Shown here: piece by piece, positions 1-7,950 of the stretch
Layout: each line of letters starts with the position of its first letter
How positions within the stretch are numbered: position 1 is the first letter of the stretch
Source of the DNA: Clostridium beijerinckii HUN142
GTDB taxonomy: Bacteria > Bacillota > Clostridia > Clostridiales > Clostridiaceae
Reading direction: 5' to 3'
Assembly: GCF_000621745.1 (NCBI RefSeq)
Contig: NZ_JHXK01000025.1
Coordinates: 32,208 to 96,207 of the forward strand
DNA: 64,000 nt
Made by a program: the position numbers and the translations under genes
Notes under the pieces: model-generated
The model's database searches: none
The model's input: the letters and a program-made list of their open reading frames with translations, nothing else
What the model was told of the DNA's origin: nothing

Positions 1-510
1 GAAAGACATAGAAGTTATTTTAGGAGTCAGGGAATTGATCCAGATGATCTTTCGAAAAATTATGTAAGATTGATAAATGAGAGTATTAAAGAAAAACCAG
101 AAGATATGATAATCACTCTACATGTTTGTCGTGGAAACTTGCATTCAATAGGATTTGCATCAGGTGGATATGAACCTATTGCAGAAGAATTATTTTCCAA
201 TGCTAATGTGGATGGATTTTTCCTTGAATATGACAGTGAAAGATGCGGAGATTTTAGGCCACTAAGATATATAAACGATCAGTTTGTTGTATTAGGACTT
301 ATCACAACAAAGCATGGAGGTCTTGAAAGTAAAGAGCAATTAAAAAATCGCATTGCAGAAGCTTCTGAATATGTAGATATTAATAAACTTTGTTTAAGTC
401 CACAGTGTGGTTTTGCATCAACGGAGGAAGGAAATATAATTACTGAAGAAGAACAATGGGAGAAAATTAAACTTGTTATTGAAACAGCTAATGAAATTTG
501 GAAGTTATAG
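1..510 (+). CDS. MetE C-terminal-like methyltransferase, YxjG/YxjH family (5' end outside window)
   Basis: The frame is open from base 1, so this is the 3' part of a longer gene, not a short protein starting at the internal TTG near base 70. The visible 169 residues match the C-terminal part of the next gene (798-1934) closely, including HVCRGN, the FLEYDSER segment and LSPQCGF. In the cobalamin-independent methionine synthase fold these carry the His, Cys, Glu and Cys that bind zinc and activate a thiol substrate. Family knowledge: stand-alone C-terminal-domain proteins of this type (B. subtilis YxjG/YxjH) are linked to methionine or sulfur metabolism, but the methyl donor is uncertain. It ends just before a strong terminator, so it is transcribed separately from its paralogue. 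Lineage-specific tandem duplication is the simplest reading. Confidence 0.88.
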   Translation, partial: ERHRSYFRSQGIDPDDLSKNYVRLINESIKEKPEDMIITLHVCRGNLHSIGFASGGYEPIAEELFSNANVDGFFLEYDSERCGDFRPLRYINDQFVVLGLITTKHGGLESKEQLKNRIAEASEYVDINKLCLSPQCGFASTEEGNIITEEEQWEKIKLVIETANEIWKL

Positions 511-524
511 ATTATCATAAGGGT

Positions 525-577
525 AACTCCGTATATTACTAAGATATCTTAGTAATATACGGAGTTGTTTTTTATTC
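525..577 (+). terminator. Intrinsic terminator, perfect 42-bp palindrome
   Basis: Bases 525-545 and 546-566 are perfect reverse complements (21-bp arms, no spacer), followed by a T-rich tract. It sits 14 bases after the stop of the first MetE-like gene. A palindrome without loop will open its central bases in RNA. Confidence 0.9.
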
Positions 578-610
578 TCTAGGAATTTATATTTAAGTTA
601 AATCTGTGGG
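571..610 (+). repeat. Terminator-abutting repeat, copy 1 (short form)
   Basis: Begins in the T-tract of the preceding terminator: TTATTCTCTAGGAATTTATA followed by AAGTTAAATCTGTGGG. The same core follows terminator hairpins at 2985, 12034 and 13392. Only the first 40 bases are clearly shared in this copy; the remaining spacer to 797 shows no further match that I can see. Confidence 0.6.
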
Positions 611-797
611 CATTGTGTGCACTTTGTCAGCATAAATTATGAGAAGGGCTAATTTAGAAGTTTGCCTTTTAAAAGAGCATTTGCTTGTTATAGGAAAATA
701 TTATAGCTAGTAATAGTTTTTTGAAGTTACCTTACCCGAAGTTAAACATGCTATACTGATTTCAAGAATAAAGCAAGGCAATTAAGGGGGATTAAAA

Positions 798-1934
798 ATG
801 AGTATAGAATTTAAAAATGCAAAGCAAAGAAGTGTCGCACCGTTTAGGGCAGATATTGTAGGAAGTTTTTTACGACCAGAGGTTATTAAAGAGGGGCGTA
901 CCAAATTTCAAAATAAGGAAATTTCAAGTGATGAATTAAGAAGAATAGAAGATGAAGAAATACTAAAATTAGTTGGAAAACAAAAAGAACTTGGAATTAA
1001 AGCAGTAACAGATGGAGAATTTAGGCGCTCATGGTGGCATCTTGATTTTATGTGGGGATTAGATGGGGTAGAGAAACGTGTACTAGAAACAGGCTATAAA
1101 TTTAATGGGTTAGAAACTAGAGCAGAAACAGCCACATTAACAGGAAAAATAGATTTCAGTAATCATCCTATGGTTGAACATTATAAATTTTTAAAGAGCA
1201 TTTCTGGAGATGATGTAATTGCCAGACAGACTATTCCAGCGCCTGCACAGTTTCTTGCAGAGCTTCAACGTGGTGAAAATAAGGAAATTACAGAATCTAT
1301 TTATAAAAACATAGATGAATTAATTTTAGACATTGCTAATGCATATAAAAAAGCCATCAAAGCATTTTATGAGGAAGGCTGCCGAAATCTTCAACTTGAC
1401 GATTGTACGTGGGGGATGTTTTGTGATAAAAAATATTGGGAAGCTAGGCAGCAAGAAGGTGTAAATACAAATGATATTGCTAAGCTATATGCAAAAGTAA
1501 ACAACTTAGCAATTAAGGGTCATCCTGAAGATTTAGTTATTACAATGCATGTTTGTCGTGGAAATTATAATTCAACATGGGCAGGATCTGGTGGCTATGA
1601 ACCAGTAGCGGAAATTCTTTTTGGAACTGTAAATGTAGATGGATTTTATCTTGAGTATGATACAGATCGTGCAGGAGATTTTGCACCATTAAGGTTTATT
1701 AAAAATCAACAAGTAGTTTTAGGATTAATAAGTTCTAAAACAGGAATACTAGAAAATAAAGAAGAAGTTAAAGAAAGAATTAGAGAAGCAACAAAATACT
1801 TAGATATCAATCAAATTTGCTTAAGTCCTCAATGCGGGTTTGCCTCTACTGAGGAGGGAAATATTCTAACGGAAGAAGAACAATGGAATAAGATAAGGTT
1901 AGTAAGAGAAATTTCAGAAGAAATTTGGAAATAA
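798..1934 (+). CDS. MetE C-terminal-like methyltransferase, YxjG/YxjH family
   Basis: A 378-residue protein of the length usual for the stand-alone C-terminal domain of cobalamin-independent methionine synthase. Probable zinc ligands are visible: His251 and Cys253 (HVC), Glu286 (FYLEYD) and Cys346 (SPQCGF). The N-terminal half has the barrel-start motif RADIVGSFLRP and KAVTDGEFRR. ATG 798 is preceded by AAGGGGG about 6 bases upstream. Family members transfer a methyl group to a thiol such as homocysteine; the donor of these short forms is not the triglutamyl folate handled by full-length MetE with certainty. It lies downstream of a paralogue (1-510) with its own terminator between them. No S-box or T-box signature is evident in the leader. 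Confidence 0.88.
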   Translation: MSIEFKNAKQRSVAPFRADIVGSFLRPEVIKEGRTKFQNKEISSDELRRIEDEEILKLVGKQKELGIKAVTDGEFRRSWWHLDFMWGLDGVEKRVLETGYKFNGLETRAETATLTGKIDFSNHPMVEHYKFLKSISGDDVIARQTIPAPAQFLAELQRGENKEITESIYKNIDELILDIANAYKKAIKAFYEEGCRNLQLDDCTWGMFCDKKYWEARQQEGVNTNDIAKLYAKVNNLAIKGHPEDLVITMHVCRGNYNSTWAGSGGYEPVAEILFGTVNVDGFYLEYDTDRAGDFAPLRFIKNQQVVLGLISSKTGILENKEEVKERIREATKYLDINQICLSPQCGFASTEEGNILTEEEQWNKIRLVREISEEIWK

Positions 1935-2109
1935 GAATATATGATTTCCTTCTTAAGTGAGTATAATATATAAGTTCTAATTGATTTGTTACACTAAATT
2001 AATAGACATTAGCTAATATTATATGTGGTTTATTTATTGGAATATATATATATAATTATACCTATGGGCTAATTTGAAAAACAAAAAGCAAATTGGAAGG
2101 AGGATTTAA

Positions 2110-2874
2110 ATGAGAGTAATGACTTTTAACTTAAGACGCGATGTTCCTATAGATTTTAATGATAGATGGAATAGTAGAAGGAGTTTGATTTATAACGTAA
2201 TAAATGAGTATAAATGCGATATAATAGGAGTCCAGGAAATCAAAGATAATATGCTTAATGATATTAAAGAAAATGTTGAAGGATATAATATTATTGGGGC
2301 ACCAAGAGGAAAAAAAGTTTCTTCGGAAAGAAACAGTTTATTAATCTCTAGAAATTATTTAATTGAAGACTATAAGACTTTTTGGCTATCTGAAACTCCA
2401 GATAAGATAGGAAGTCGCGTATGGTACTCATATCTTCCAAGAATCTGCACAACAGCTATTTTACAAATGGATAATGGAAGAAGAATTAGGGTTTGTAATA
2501 CTCATTTAGATAATCTTCTTCCAAAGGCAAGAATGTATGGCTTAAAAAAGATTCTGGAATTTATAGAAGATGAAAAACTTCCGGTCATACTAATGGGAGA
2601 TTTTAATGATAGACCTAATAGTAACTTGATTAAAAGCCTTAAAGAGGGGAAAATATCAAGTAAAAAATTATTACCAGTACAAGATGTAAATATAAATTTA
2701 TATAATGAATCTACAAGAGGAAATTTCAAAAGATCAGGAAAAGGGCTTCATATAGATTATATATTTGTATCAGAAGAGATAGATGTAGTTAATGCTGAAA
2801 TCATAAAATATAATGCTAAGGGTAAGTATCCATCTGATCATTATCCTTTAATGGCAGATATATTAATAAAGTAG
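2110..2874 (+). CDS. Endonuclease/exonuclease/phosphatase (EEP) family protein
   Basis: 254 residues with the full EEP metal-dependent phosphodiesterase motif set: TFNLR near the start, VQE (residues 43-45), NTHLDN in the middle, GDFND, HIDYIF and a C-terminal SDHYPL. These supply Asn, Glu, Asp/Asn and the catalytic Asp-His pair. No signal peptide or membrane segment, so a cytosolic enzyme. The substrate cannot be read from the sequence; members cleave DNA, phospholipids, nucleotides or sugar phosphates. It is distinct from the ExoIII-type paralogue at 26.3 kb. Start supported by GGAGGATTTAA directly before ATG 2110. Monocistronic, followed by a terminator. Confidence 0.85.
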   Translation: MRVMTFNLRRDVPIDFNDRWNSRRSLIYNVINEYKCDIIGVQEIKDNMLNDIKENVEGYNIIGAPRGKKVSSERNSLLISRNYLIEDYKTFWLSETPDKIGSRVWYSYLPRICTTAILQMDNGRRIRVCNTHLDNLLPKARMYGLKKILEFIEDEKLPVILMGDFNDRPNSNLIKSLKEGKISSKKLLPVQDVNINLYNESTRGNFKRSGKGLHIDYIFVSEEIDVVNAEIIKYNAKGKYPSDHYPLMADILIK

Positions 2875-2948
2875 ATTATCTAAATAATTATAGGAAAGTT
2901 GTATGTTTAGTATAGTTATATAAAAAATTCAACTAAAACATTAGTAAA

Positions 2949-2988
2949 AAAGCTTGGAATTCTAAGATATGAATCCAAGTTTTTTTTA
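2949..2988 (+). terminator. Intrinsic terminator after EEP gene
   Basis: Stem CTTGGA/TCCAAG plus TTC/GAA with one bulged A, 8-base loop, then a run of eight T. Confidence 0.85.
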
Positions 2989-3226
2989 TTCTTTAGGAAA
3001 TTATATTCCAATAAAATCTGTAGACGAGGTACTCCTTGAGGGTATAACTTAAAAAAGGTTAATTGACTAGTTTTTATATTTTAAAAAGAATAAAAAAGAC
3101 TGATTCTGAAGGCTGAGTTTTTATAGATAATAAAAAATATATTAGACTGACAGATTTATCTACATACGTTTAAAAAAGAAGGTGTGTAAAAAATCCCAGT
3201 CCCACAGTCGCCTGGATTTTGTTCTT
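2985..3226 (+). repeat. Terminator-abutting repeat, copy 2 (long form)
   Basis: Starts in the T-tract of the previous terminator (TTATTCTTTAGGAAATTATA) and ends with a terminator-like hairpin at about 3190-3226 built from AAAATCCCAG and CCTGGATTTT around a CCACAGTCG loop. The same 5' core, an A/T-rich middle and the same 3' hairpin occur in the copy at 12034-12225, with partly compensatory stem changes. Occupies most of the 535-base gap between the EEP and 3D-domain genes. It could be a structured noncoding RNA or a short non-autonomous mobile repeat. Confidence 0.6.
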
Positions 3227-3304
3227 ATATCATTTTTAGTAAATCAAGAAATTAGGGTTATATTTTATATTGATTTTACTGGATATAAATTCATAAAAAA
3301 CCAA

Positions 3305-3333
3305 TTGACTTTAAAATGAAGAAAAAATACTAT
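3305..3333 (+). promoter_or_regulatory. Sigma-A-type promoter for 3D-domain gene
   Basis: TTGACT (3305-3310), 17-base spacer, TACTAT (3328-3333), about 77 bases before the TTG start at 3410. Confidence 0.55.
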
Positions 3334-3409
3334 ATAATAGTACATATTGTAAATAAATTAAAAATAAAGTGAAAAAATATACTATTAATATTAAAGGAGA
3401 ATCAATTTA

Positions 3410-3928
3410 TTGTCGAAATTGGAGAAATGTGTGTGTGTAACATACATATGTTTAGCAATTGTCTTAGGCGGGCTTGCAGCTTATTACAAAGCAACATTTG
3501 GTGAAATAAATTGCAGTAGCTTAATAGCTAAAAGAGATAAAGATACATCTGATGTAAATGCAAATACAAAGAGCAATGAAAACATAGAAAAAGTATTAAC
3601 TGCTGCACCTAAAGTGCCAATAAAAGCAGAATTGACAGCTTATTGTAATTGCACTATATGCTCAGAAGCATGGGGATCAGAAACTGCAATGCAGACTCAT
3701 ACTAGAGTTGGAACTATAGCTGTACCTAAAAATATTGCTTTAGGAAGTAAAATATATATCCCAGATTTAAAAGATTACAAAGAGGATGGTATTTTTGATG
3801 CAGAAGATAGGGGAGGTGCAGTTAAGGTTAAAAGTGATGGTACTTATATAATAGATGTATGGCTTCCAACTCATGAACAAGTTAAGGAATTTGGAAGAAA
3901 AAAGACTACGGTTTATTTAATAAAGTAA
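3410..3928 (+). CDS. 3D domain protein, membrane-anchored
   Basis: 172 residues. An N-terminal hydrophobic segment (about residues 8-26) acts as signal anchor, followed by a polar linker and a C-terminal 3D domain (about residues 75-172). The 3D family is named for three conserved Asp residues; here they fall in FDAEDRGGAVKV and IIDVWLP. This double-psi barrel is related to the MltA/RlpA lytic transglycosylase fold and is common in spore or cell-wall proteins, so a peptidoglycan-cleaving role outside the membrane is inferred. The TYC-type start of the domain contains an extra Cys pair (YCNCTICSE). TTG start with AAAGGAGA 8 bases upstream. Monocistronic. Confidence 0.8.
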   Translation: MSKLEKCVCVTYICLAIVLGGLAAYYKATFGEINCSSLIAKRDKDTSDVNANTKSNENIEKVLTAAPKVPIKAELTAYCNCTICSEAWGSETAMQTHTRVGTIAVPKNIALGSKIYIPDLKDYKEDGIFDAEDRGGAVKVKSDGTYIIDVWLPTHEQVKEFGRKKTTVYLIK

Positions 3929-4060
3929 TAGTGGCTTGAAGTTTTTCTGATATTCAATTAAAATTATGTTAGTATGAGGAAATAAAGCGAGAAAAAATAG
4001 AATTTTACATATAGTTTGTTAAGAAAAGTCTTTTTTTAGACTAAGGGGGACAATAGGCTT

Positions 4061-4741
4061 ATGGGTCAATCAAAAGAAAATGATCGAATATTTTGGGACA
4101 GCAGAGAAAACATTATATCACCAGAATTAGTTGAAGAAAGAATAGAAGAGATGAATGAAACGTTACTTATTTATAGATCAGCGATAAAAGAAGTTAAGAC
4201 TAAATTAGATATTTTAGATGATGAACTTAAGATAAAGAGAAAGAGGAATCCAATTGAATACATGAAATCTAGAGTTAAGACCCCAAGTAGTATTATGGAG
4301 AAACTTAAACGCAAAGGGTTCGAAATGAGCATTGAATCTGCTAAAAAGAATTTAAATGATATTGCAGGAATTAGAGTTATCTGTTCTTTTGTAGGTGATA
4401 TATACGATATTGCTAATATGCTGATAAGACAAGATGACATTACACTAATTGAGGAAAAAGATTATATAAATAGACCTAAGCCTAATGGATATAGGAGTCT
4501 TCATTTAGTTATAGAGGTTCCAATATTTTTTTCAGACCATGTGGAACCGGTCAGAGTTGAAGTTCAAATTAGAACAATTGCTATGGACTTTTGGGCTAGT
4601 CTTGAGCATAAATTATATTATAAGACATCTGGAGATGGACCAGTGCATATTACGCAGGACTTAAAGGAATGCGCAGAGCTTATAGCATCTACAGATATGA
4701 GGATGCAAGATATACAAAGAGAAGTAGAAAAACTAAGATAG
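4061..4741 (+). CDS. relQ: Small alarmone synthetase (RelA/SpoT domain), RelQ-like
   Basis: 226 residues, the size of single-domain (p)ppGpp synthetases (B. subtilis YjbM/RelQ). Synthetase-domain motifs are present: RVKTPSSIMEKLKRKG, NDIAGIRVICSF, RPKPNGYRSLHLVIE and VEVQIRTIAMDFWASLEHK. There is no HD hydrolase, TGS or ACT domain, so it should only make (p)ppGpp from ATP and GTP/GDP. Start ATG 4061 follows AAGGGGGAC. The nitroreductase gene begins 14 bases after its stop, so the two are probably cotranscribed. The choice of RelQ over RelP rests on overall length and motif look, not a tree. Confidence 0.82.
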   Translation: MGQSKENDRIFWDSRENIISPELVEERIEEMNETLLIYRSAIKEVKTKLDILDDELKIKRKRNPIEYMKSRVKTPSSIMEKLKRKGFEMSIESAKKNLNDIAGIRVICSFVGDIYDIANMLIRQDDITLIEEKDYINRPKPNGYRSLHLVIEVPIFFSDHVEPVRVEVQIRTIAMDFWASLEHKLYYKTSGDGPVHITQDLKECAELIASTDMRMQDIQREVEKLR

Positions 4742-4754
4742 GTGGGTTGTTAGG

Positions 4755-5321
4755 ATGGTAAAAGAGCTTGTATTGAAGAATAGGTCATATAGAAGGTTTT
4801 ATCAAGATAAGAATATTGATATGAATACTTTAAGAGAATTGGTAGATTTAGCGAGGTTATCACCATCAGGAGCTAATAAACAAGTATTAAGATACATTTT
4901 ATCAAACGAAAAAGAACAAAATGAAAAAATAAGTAAATGCATATTTTGGGCAGGTTATTATAAGGATTGGGATGGTCCTAAAGAAGGCGAAAAACCAAGT
5001 GCTTATATAGTAGTATTGAAAGATACAAGTCTTGGCCAAGGTGCATCACAAGATGATGGCATAGCAGTACAAAGTATGTTACTTGGTGCTGTTGAAAATA
5101 ATTTGGGTGGATGCATTATAGGAAATATAGATAGGAAGAATTTAAGAGAAGAACTAAATTTAGATGAGAAATTTGAAATCGCTTTGGTAGTAGCGCTGGG
5201 ATATACTAAGGAAGAAGTAGTTATAGAAAATATAAATGAATCTGGGGATATAAAGTATTGGAGAGACGACAAACAAGTACATCATGTCCCAAAAAGAACA
5301 TTAGATGATTTAATTTTATAA
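4755..5321 (+). CDS. Nitroreductase family protein
   Basis: 188 residues with the family's FMN-binding N-terminal signature NRSYRRFYQD, LARLSPSGANKQ, and the mid-region AVQSMLLGAVENNLGGCIIG typical of NAD(P)H-dependent FMN flavoenzymes. A dimeric cytosolic oxidoreductase is expected; natural substrate unknown. It follows the alarmone synthetase with a 13-base gap. A GC-richer segment right after the stop (about 5325-5390, hairpin-forming) is unexplained. Confidence 0.82.
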   Translation: MVKELVLKNRSYRRFYQDKNIDMNTLRELVDLARLSPSGANKQVLRYILSNEKEQNEKISKCIFWAGYYKDWDGPKEGEKPSAYIVVLKDTSLGQGASQDDGIAVQSMLLGAVENNLGGCIIGNIDRKNLREELNLDEKFEIALVVALGYTKEEVVIENINESGDIKYWRDDKQVHHVPKRTLDDLIL

Positions 5322-5456
5322 GTAGATGCCTCAAATCTATGATTTGATGATGGCCGCTTACTCTGTGAGTCGAGTTTCCTTACAAAATATTAATATAATA
5401 GTGTGATTTTGAGCATACTATACTTGTTACTTTGTAGAAAAAGGAGAGTAGTATAT

Positions 5457-5660
5457 ATGGAAAGAACACACTATAATGTTGATGGACTAGCAAATGAAAA
5501 TATGAAAACACAAGTTAAAAATGCACTGGAAAAAATAGAAGGTGTAGACAAAGTTTGTGTGGATCTTGCACGAGGAAGCGTTGAAGTAATATATAATGCT
5601 CCGGCAACAGAAGAAGAAATTAAAAGCTGTATAGAAAATACAGGACATGATGCTAGATAA
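5457..5660 (+). CDS. HMA-fold protein lacking the metal-binding CXXC
   Basis: 67 residues if started at ATG 5457, which has AAGGAGAG about 9 bases upstream; an upstream start would add 18 residues with no ribosome site. The beta-alpha-beta-beta-alpha-beta pattern of heavy-metal-associated domains is clear (HYNVDGLANENMKTQVKNAL, then IEGVDKVCVDLARGSVEVIY and EEIKSCIENTGHDA). At the loop that normally carries CXXC the sequence is LANENM, so copper binding of the usual kind is not possible. Possible roles: a domain partner or regulator of a P-type ATPase, or a degenerate CopZ. Confidence 0.75.
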   Translation: MERTHYNVDGLANENMKTQVKNALEKIEGVDKVCVDLARGSVEVIYNAPATEEEIKSCIENTGHDAR

Positions 5661-5683
5661 AAAACTATATTTTTAGATTTATT

Positions 5684-5730
5684 GCTAAAGAGGAATGTTA
5701 TTAAAATTTACATTCCTCTTTAGCTTTTAT
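5684..5730. terminator. Bidirectional terminator between convergent genes
   Basis: Perfect 15-bp stem (5684-5698 with 5710-5724), 11-base loop, T-rich on the plus side. Serves the HMA gene and possibly yjbQ from the other side. Confidence 0.85.
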
Positions 5731-5799
5731 AAATTTCGATAAAAGGATTATTGAGATTAGAATAAAAACTTTTAAATTAAATATAAAGTTTAATTTAGA

Positions 5800-6207
5800 T
5801 TAGCCTTCTAGTATTTTTACATAAAACAGTCTATCTCTTGGACCATCAAACTCGCAGAAATATACGTTTTGCCATCTTCCTAAAATTAGATTGCCTTTAT
5901 TCAAGATGAGGGTTTGTGAAGCTCCTACTGTTGAAGATTTTAGATGGGAATGTGAATTCCCTTCAAAATGCTTATAATTAGAATCAGTTGTTGGATAAAT
6001 TTTCTCAAAACCATATATTAAATCGCTAACTACATCTGGATCTGCATTTTCATTTATAGTTATTCCAGCTGTAGTGTGAGGACAATAAACTACTATGATT
6101 CCATTTTTAATATTGCTGTTTTTAATATCTTCTTTTATATAAGAAGTTATATCAACCATAGTTTGTCTAGGACTAATTTCGATGGAATGTTTAAATAAAT
6201 TTGACAT
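5800..6207 (-). CDS. YjbQ/UPF0047 family protein
   Basis: 135 residues, full length for the family. Conserved segments: VVYCPHTTAGITINENADPDV, split here as CPHTTAGITINEN and ADPDV; the GNSHSHLKSS histidines; and LGRWQNVYFCEFDGPRDR near the end. The clustered His residues form a metal site in solved structures. Family members have a weak thiamine-phosphate synthase activity in complementation tests, which gives the common name, but the true role is unsettled. The start has AAGGAGGC about 7 bases upstream. Convergent with the HMA gene. Confidence 0.85.
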   Translation of the reverse strand: MSNLFKHSIEISPRQTMVDITSYIKEDIKNSNIKNGIIVVYCPHTTAGITINENADPDVVSDLIYGFEKIYPTTDSNYKHFEGNSHSHLKSSTVGASQTLILNKGNLILGRWQNVYFCEFDGPRDRLFYVKILEG

Positions 6208-6470
6208 GATAAAGCCTCCTTAACATTATTTTTATATAATATTATAATATAACAGTTATGTAAATATATAAACAGTTTTATAGAGTTGATAGCAGCAATA
6301 TATTGCAAGAATAAGATTAAGATACTAGCAAACTAGATGATTAATTTAGAGCAGAATATGGAGACTTAATTGCACATTTTTTTTATTTTAAAATCCTAAG
6401 TCTATTTTATAAATTATGTTAATAAAAATAATAGTAAATATAGATTTTTTGATTTAGAGAGGATAAGAAA

Positions 6471-6935
6471 ATGATAAGAATTAGCAGCCTAAAATATATA
6501 TTAATATCTGGAACTTTATTAGGAATAATATTTACATTTCAATTAATTAACGATATAAATGCAAATGCAGAATCCAATGGATGGGTATATGTTAATAATA
6601 GCTGGAGATATTATAGTGGTCCTGAGATGAATACTGGTTGGTATGAATACAAAAGTAATTGGTATTATTTAGATGAAAATGGTATGGCAAAAACTGGGTG
6701 GCTTAAAAGTGAAGGCAAGTGGTATTATCTGGATATAGTTACAGGGAAAATGCTGACTGGATGGATTCAGGATCGAGGGAATTGGTATTATTTAAATAAT
6801 TCTGGAGAAATGATTACAGGCTGGCTTAGATATAATGGGAATTTATATTATTTAAATTCCTCTGGAGTAATGGTCAAGGACATCTATATTGGAGCGTACT
6901 ATTTAGGACCAGATGGGGCATGGGAAGAAGGATAA
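6471..6935 (+). CDS. Secreted cell-wall-binding repeat protein
   Basis: 154 residues: a signal peptide or anchor (about 1-31) followed by four to five about 20-residue repeats of the choline/glucan-binding type (GWYEYKSNWYYLDENG, GWLKSEGKWYYLD, GWIQDRGNWYYLNNSG, GWLRYNGNLYYLNSSG). There is no catalytic domain, so it is a bare wall-binding module; in Clostridium such repeats bind choline or other wall polymers. RBS GAGAGGATAAG before ATG 6471. Monocistronic, with a terminator downstream. Confidence 0.85.
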   Translation: MIRISSLKYILISGTLLGIIFTFQLINDINANAESNGWVYVNNSWRYYSGPEMNTGWYEYKSNWYYLDENGMAKTGWLKSEGKWYYLDIVTGKMLTGWIQDRGNWYYLNNSGEMITGWLRYNGNLYYLNSSGVMVKDIYIGAYYLGPDGAWEEG

Positions 6936-7011
6936 AGATATAAAATAAATAATTTTATAAATGCAAAATAAAATTATTAACCTATAAGTATTGGAGAAGA
7001 TTAAGTAATAA

Positions 7012-7066
7012 AAAATACTATTTCAAAATGTTATTAGTAAAGAAACATTGTGAAATAGTATCTTTT
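7012..7066 (+). terminator. Terminator after cell-wall-binding gene
   Basis: AATACTATTTCA pairs with TGAAATAGTATT-like sequence around an inner AATGTT/AACATT helix, followed by CTTTTGT. It also lies between convergent genes. Confidence 0.7.
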
Positions 7067-7130
7067 GTATAATAAAATTATATTTAAAAAGTAATAAAGG
7101 CTTGTCTTAGAAAATGTTAAGTTGTAAGTT

Positions 7131-7520
7131 TTATTTCCCTATCAGCTTATCATTTTCAAAGATATGTTCAATTAGCCAATCATTTAGAAGCTGCAATAAG
7201 GTAGAAATTGATTCGTTTTGATTTTCATCAATACTTCTAAAATCTACTTCATTGATTCTTTTAATAAAAGCTTCATGCTCTATCTTTTGAGTGAACATTC
7301 TTTTGTAGTTGATCTTATTCATATATTCTTCTTCTGCTTTAAAATGAAATGATGTATAAGCACGTAATTCATCTACCAACTCTAATATGCTATCATATTT
7401 ATCAGTTGTAAAATCATTTTTTAATAGATTATAAGCTTTGTCTGCTATTTCGAAGAGAACTTTGTGCTGTTCGTCAATAAAATCAATTCCAGTTTTAAAT
7501 TCTTCTTTAAATTCATACAT
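7131..7520 (-). CDS. Bacteriohemerythrin with one substituted iron ligand
   Basis: 129 residues, a single hemerythrin domain. Expected diiron ligands can be assigned as His19 (EQHK), His59 and Glu63, His82, His119 and Asp124. The remaining ligand, the first His of the His-x3-His pair, is Gln78 (TQKIEH). Hemerythrins bind O2 reversibly at the diiron centre and in anaerobes are thought to sense or scavenge oxygen. The substitution may change O2 affinity or metal chemistry. RBS AGAAGGTAAC precedes the ATG. Monocistronic and convergent with the wall-binding gene. Confidence 0.85.
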   Translation of the reverse strand: MYEFKEEFKTGIDFIDEQHKVLFEIADKAYNLLKNDFTTDKYDSILELVDELRAYTSFHFKAEEEYMNKINYKRMFTQKIEHEAFIKRINEVDFRSIDENQNESISTLLQLLNDWLIEHIFENDKLIGK

Positions 7521-7737
7521 TAATGTTACCTTCTTTCTTATAATTATATTATTATTGTATAATTACATATAAATCAATTATATATTATTTTTGTAAAATT
7601 TTCTATATAACAGATAAAGATAATTCTTATCAACAGAGGTAATCAACATTATCATATATAAGAAATTCTATAAATAATACTTAATTAATGATAAAGTAGT
7701 ATTAGATAATTTTTCGATGATTATTAATATAAACGAT

Positions 7738-7824
7738 ATATTGCAATTAAGTTCTTACATTCAAGTCTTAATTGAGCGTTTAGCTTACTGGGGCTTTAAA
7801 TGTAAGCTTATTATTGCCGCATAT
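7738..7824. repeat. Dispersed palindromic repeat, family D copy 1
   Basis: Roughly 87-base segment similar to 19086-19174; the last 42 bases (from GCTTACTG to CCGCATAT) match best. Its ends are roughly inverted (ATATTGCAAT against ATTGCCGCATAT). It lies in the 430-base gap between the divergent hemerythrin and PAP2 genes; the rest of that gap is AT-rich with no gene visible. Confidence 0.45.
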
Positions 7825-7950
7825 AACTACATAAGTTGCGTTAAAGATTTTAGAATATCCATCTGGAATTTAGGTCTATACAAATTGCTGTAATATAACT
7901 TTATCATCGCAACTTATATATAAAATAGATGAGAAAGGGAATTGTGATTT

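Noticed and set aside
511..797. SAM or T-box riboswitch before the second MetE-like gene
   Set aside because: No T-box GGTACC-type core and no S-box pairing pattern could be recognised in the leader.
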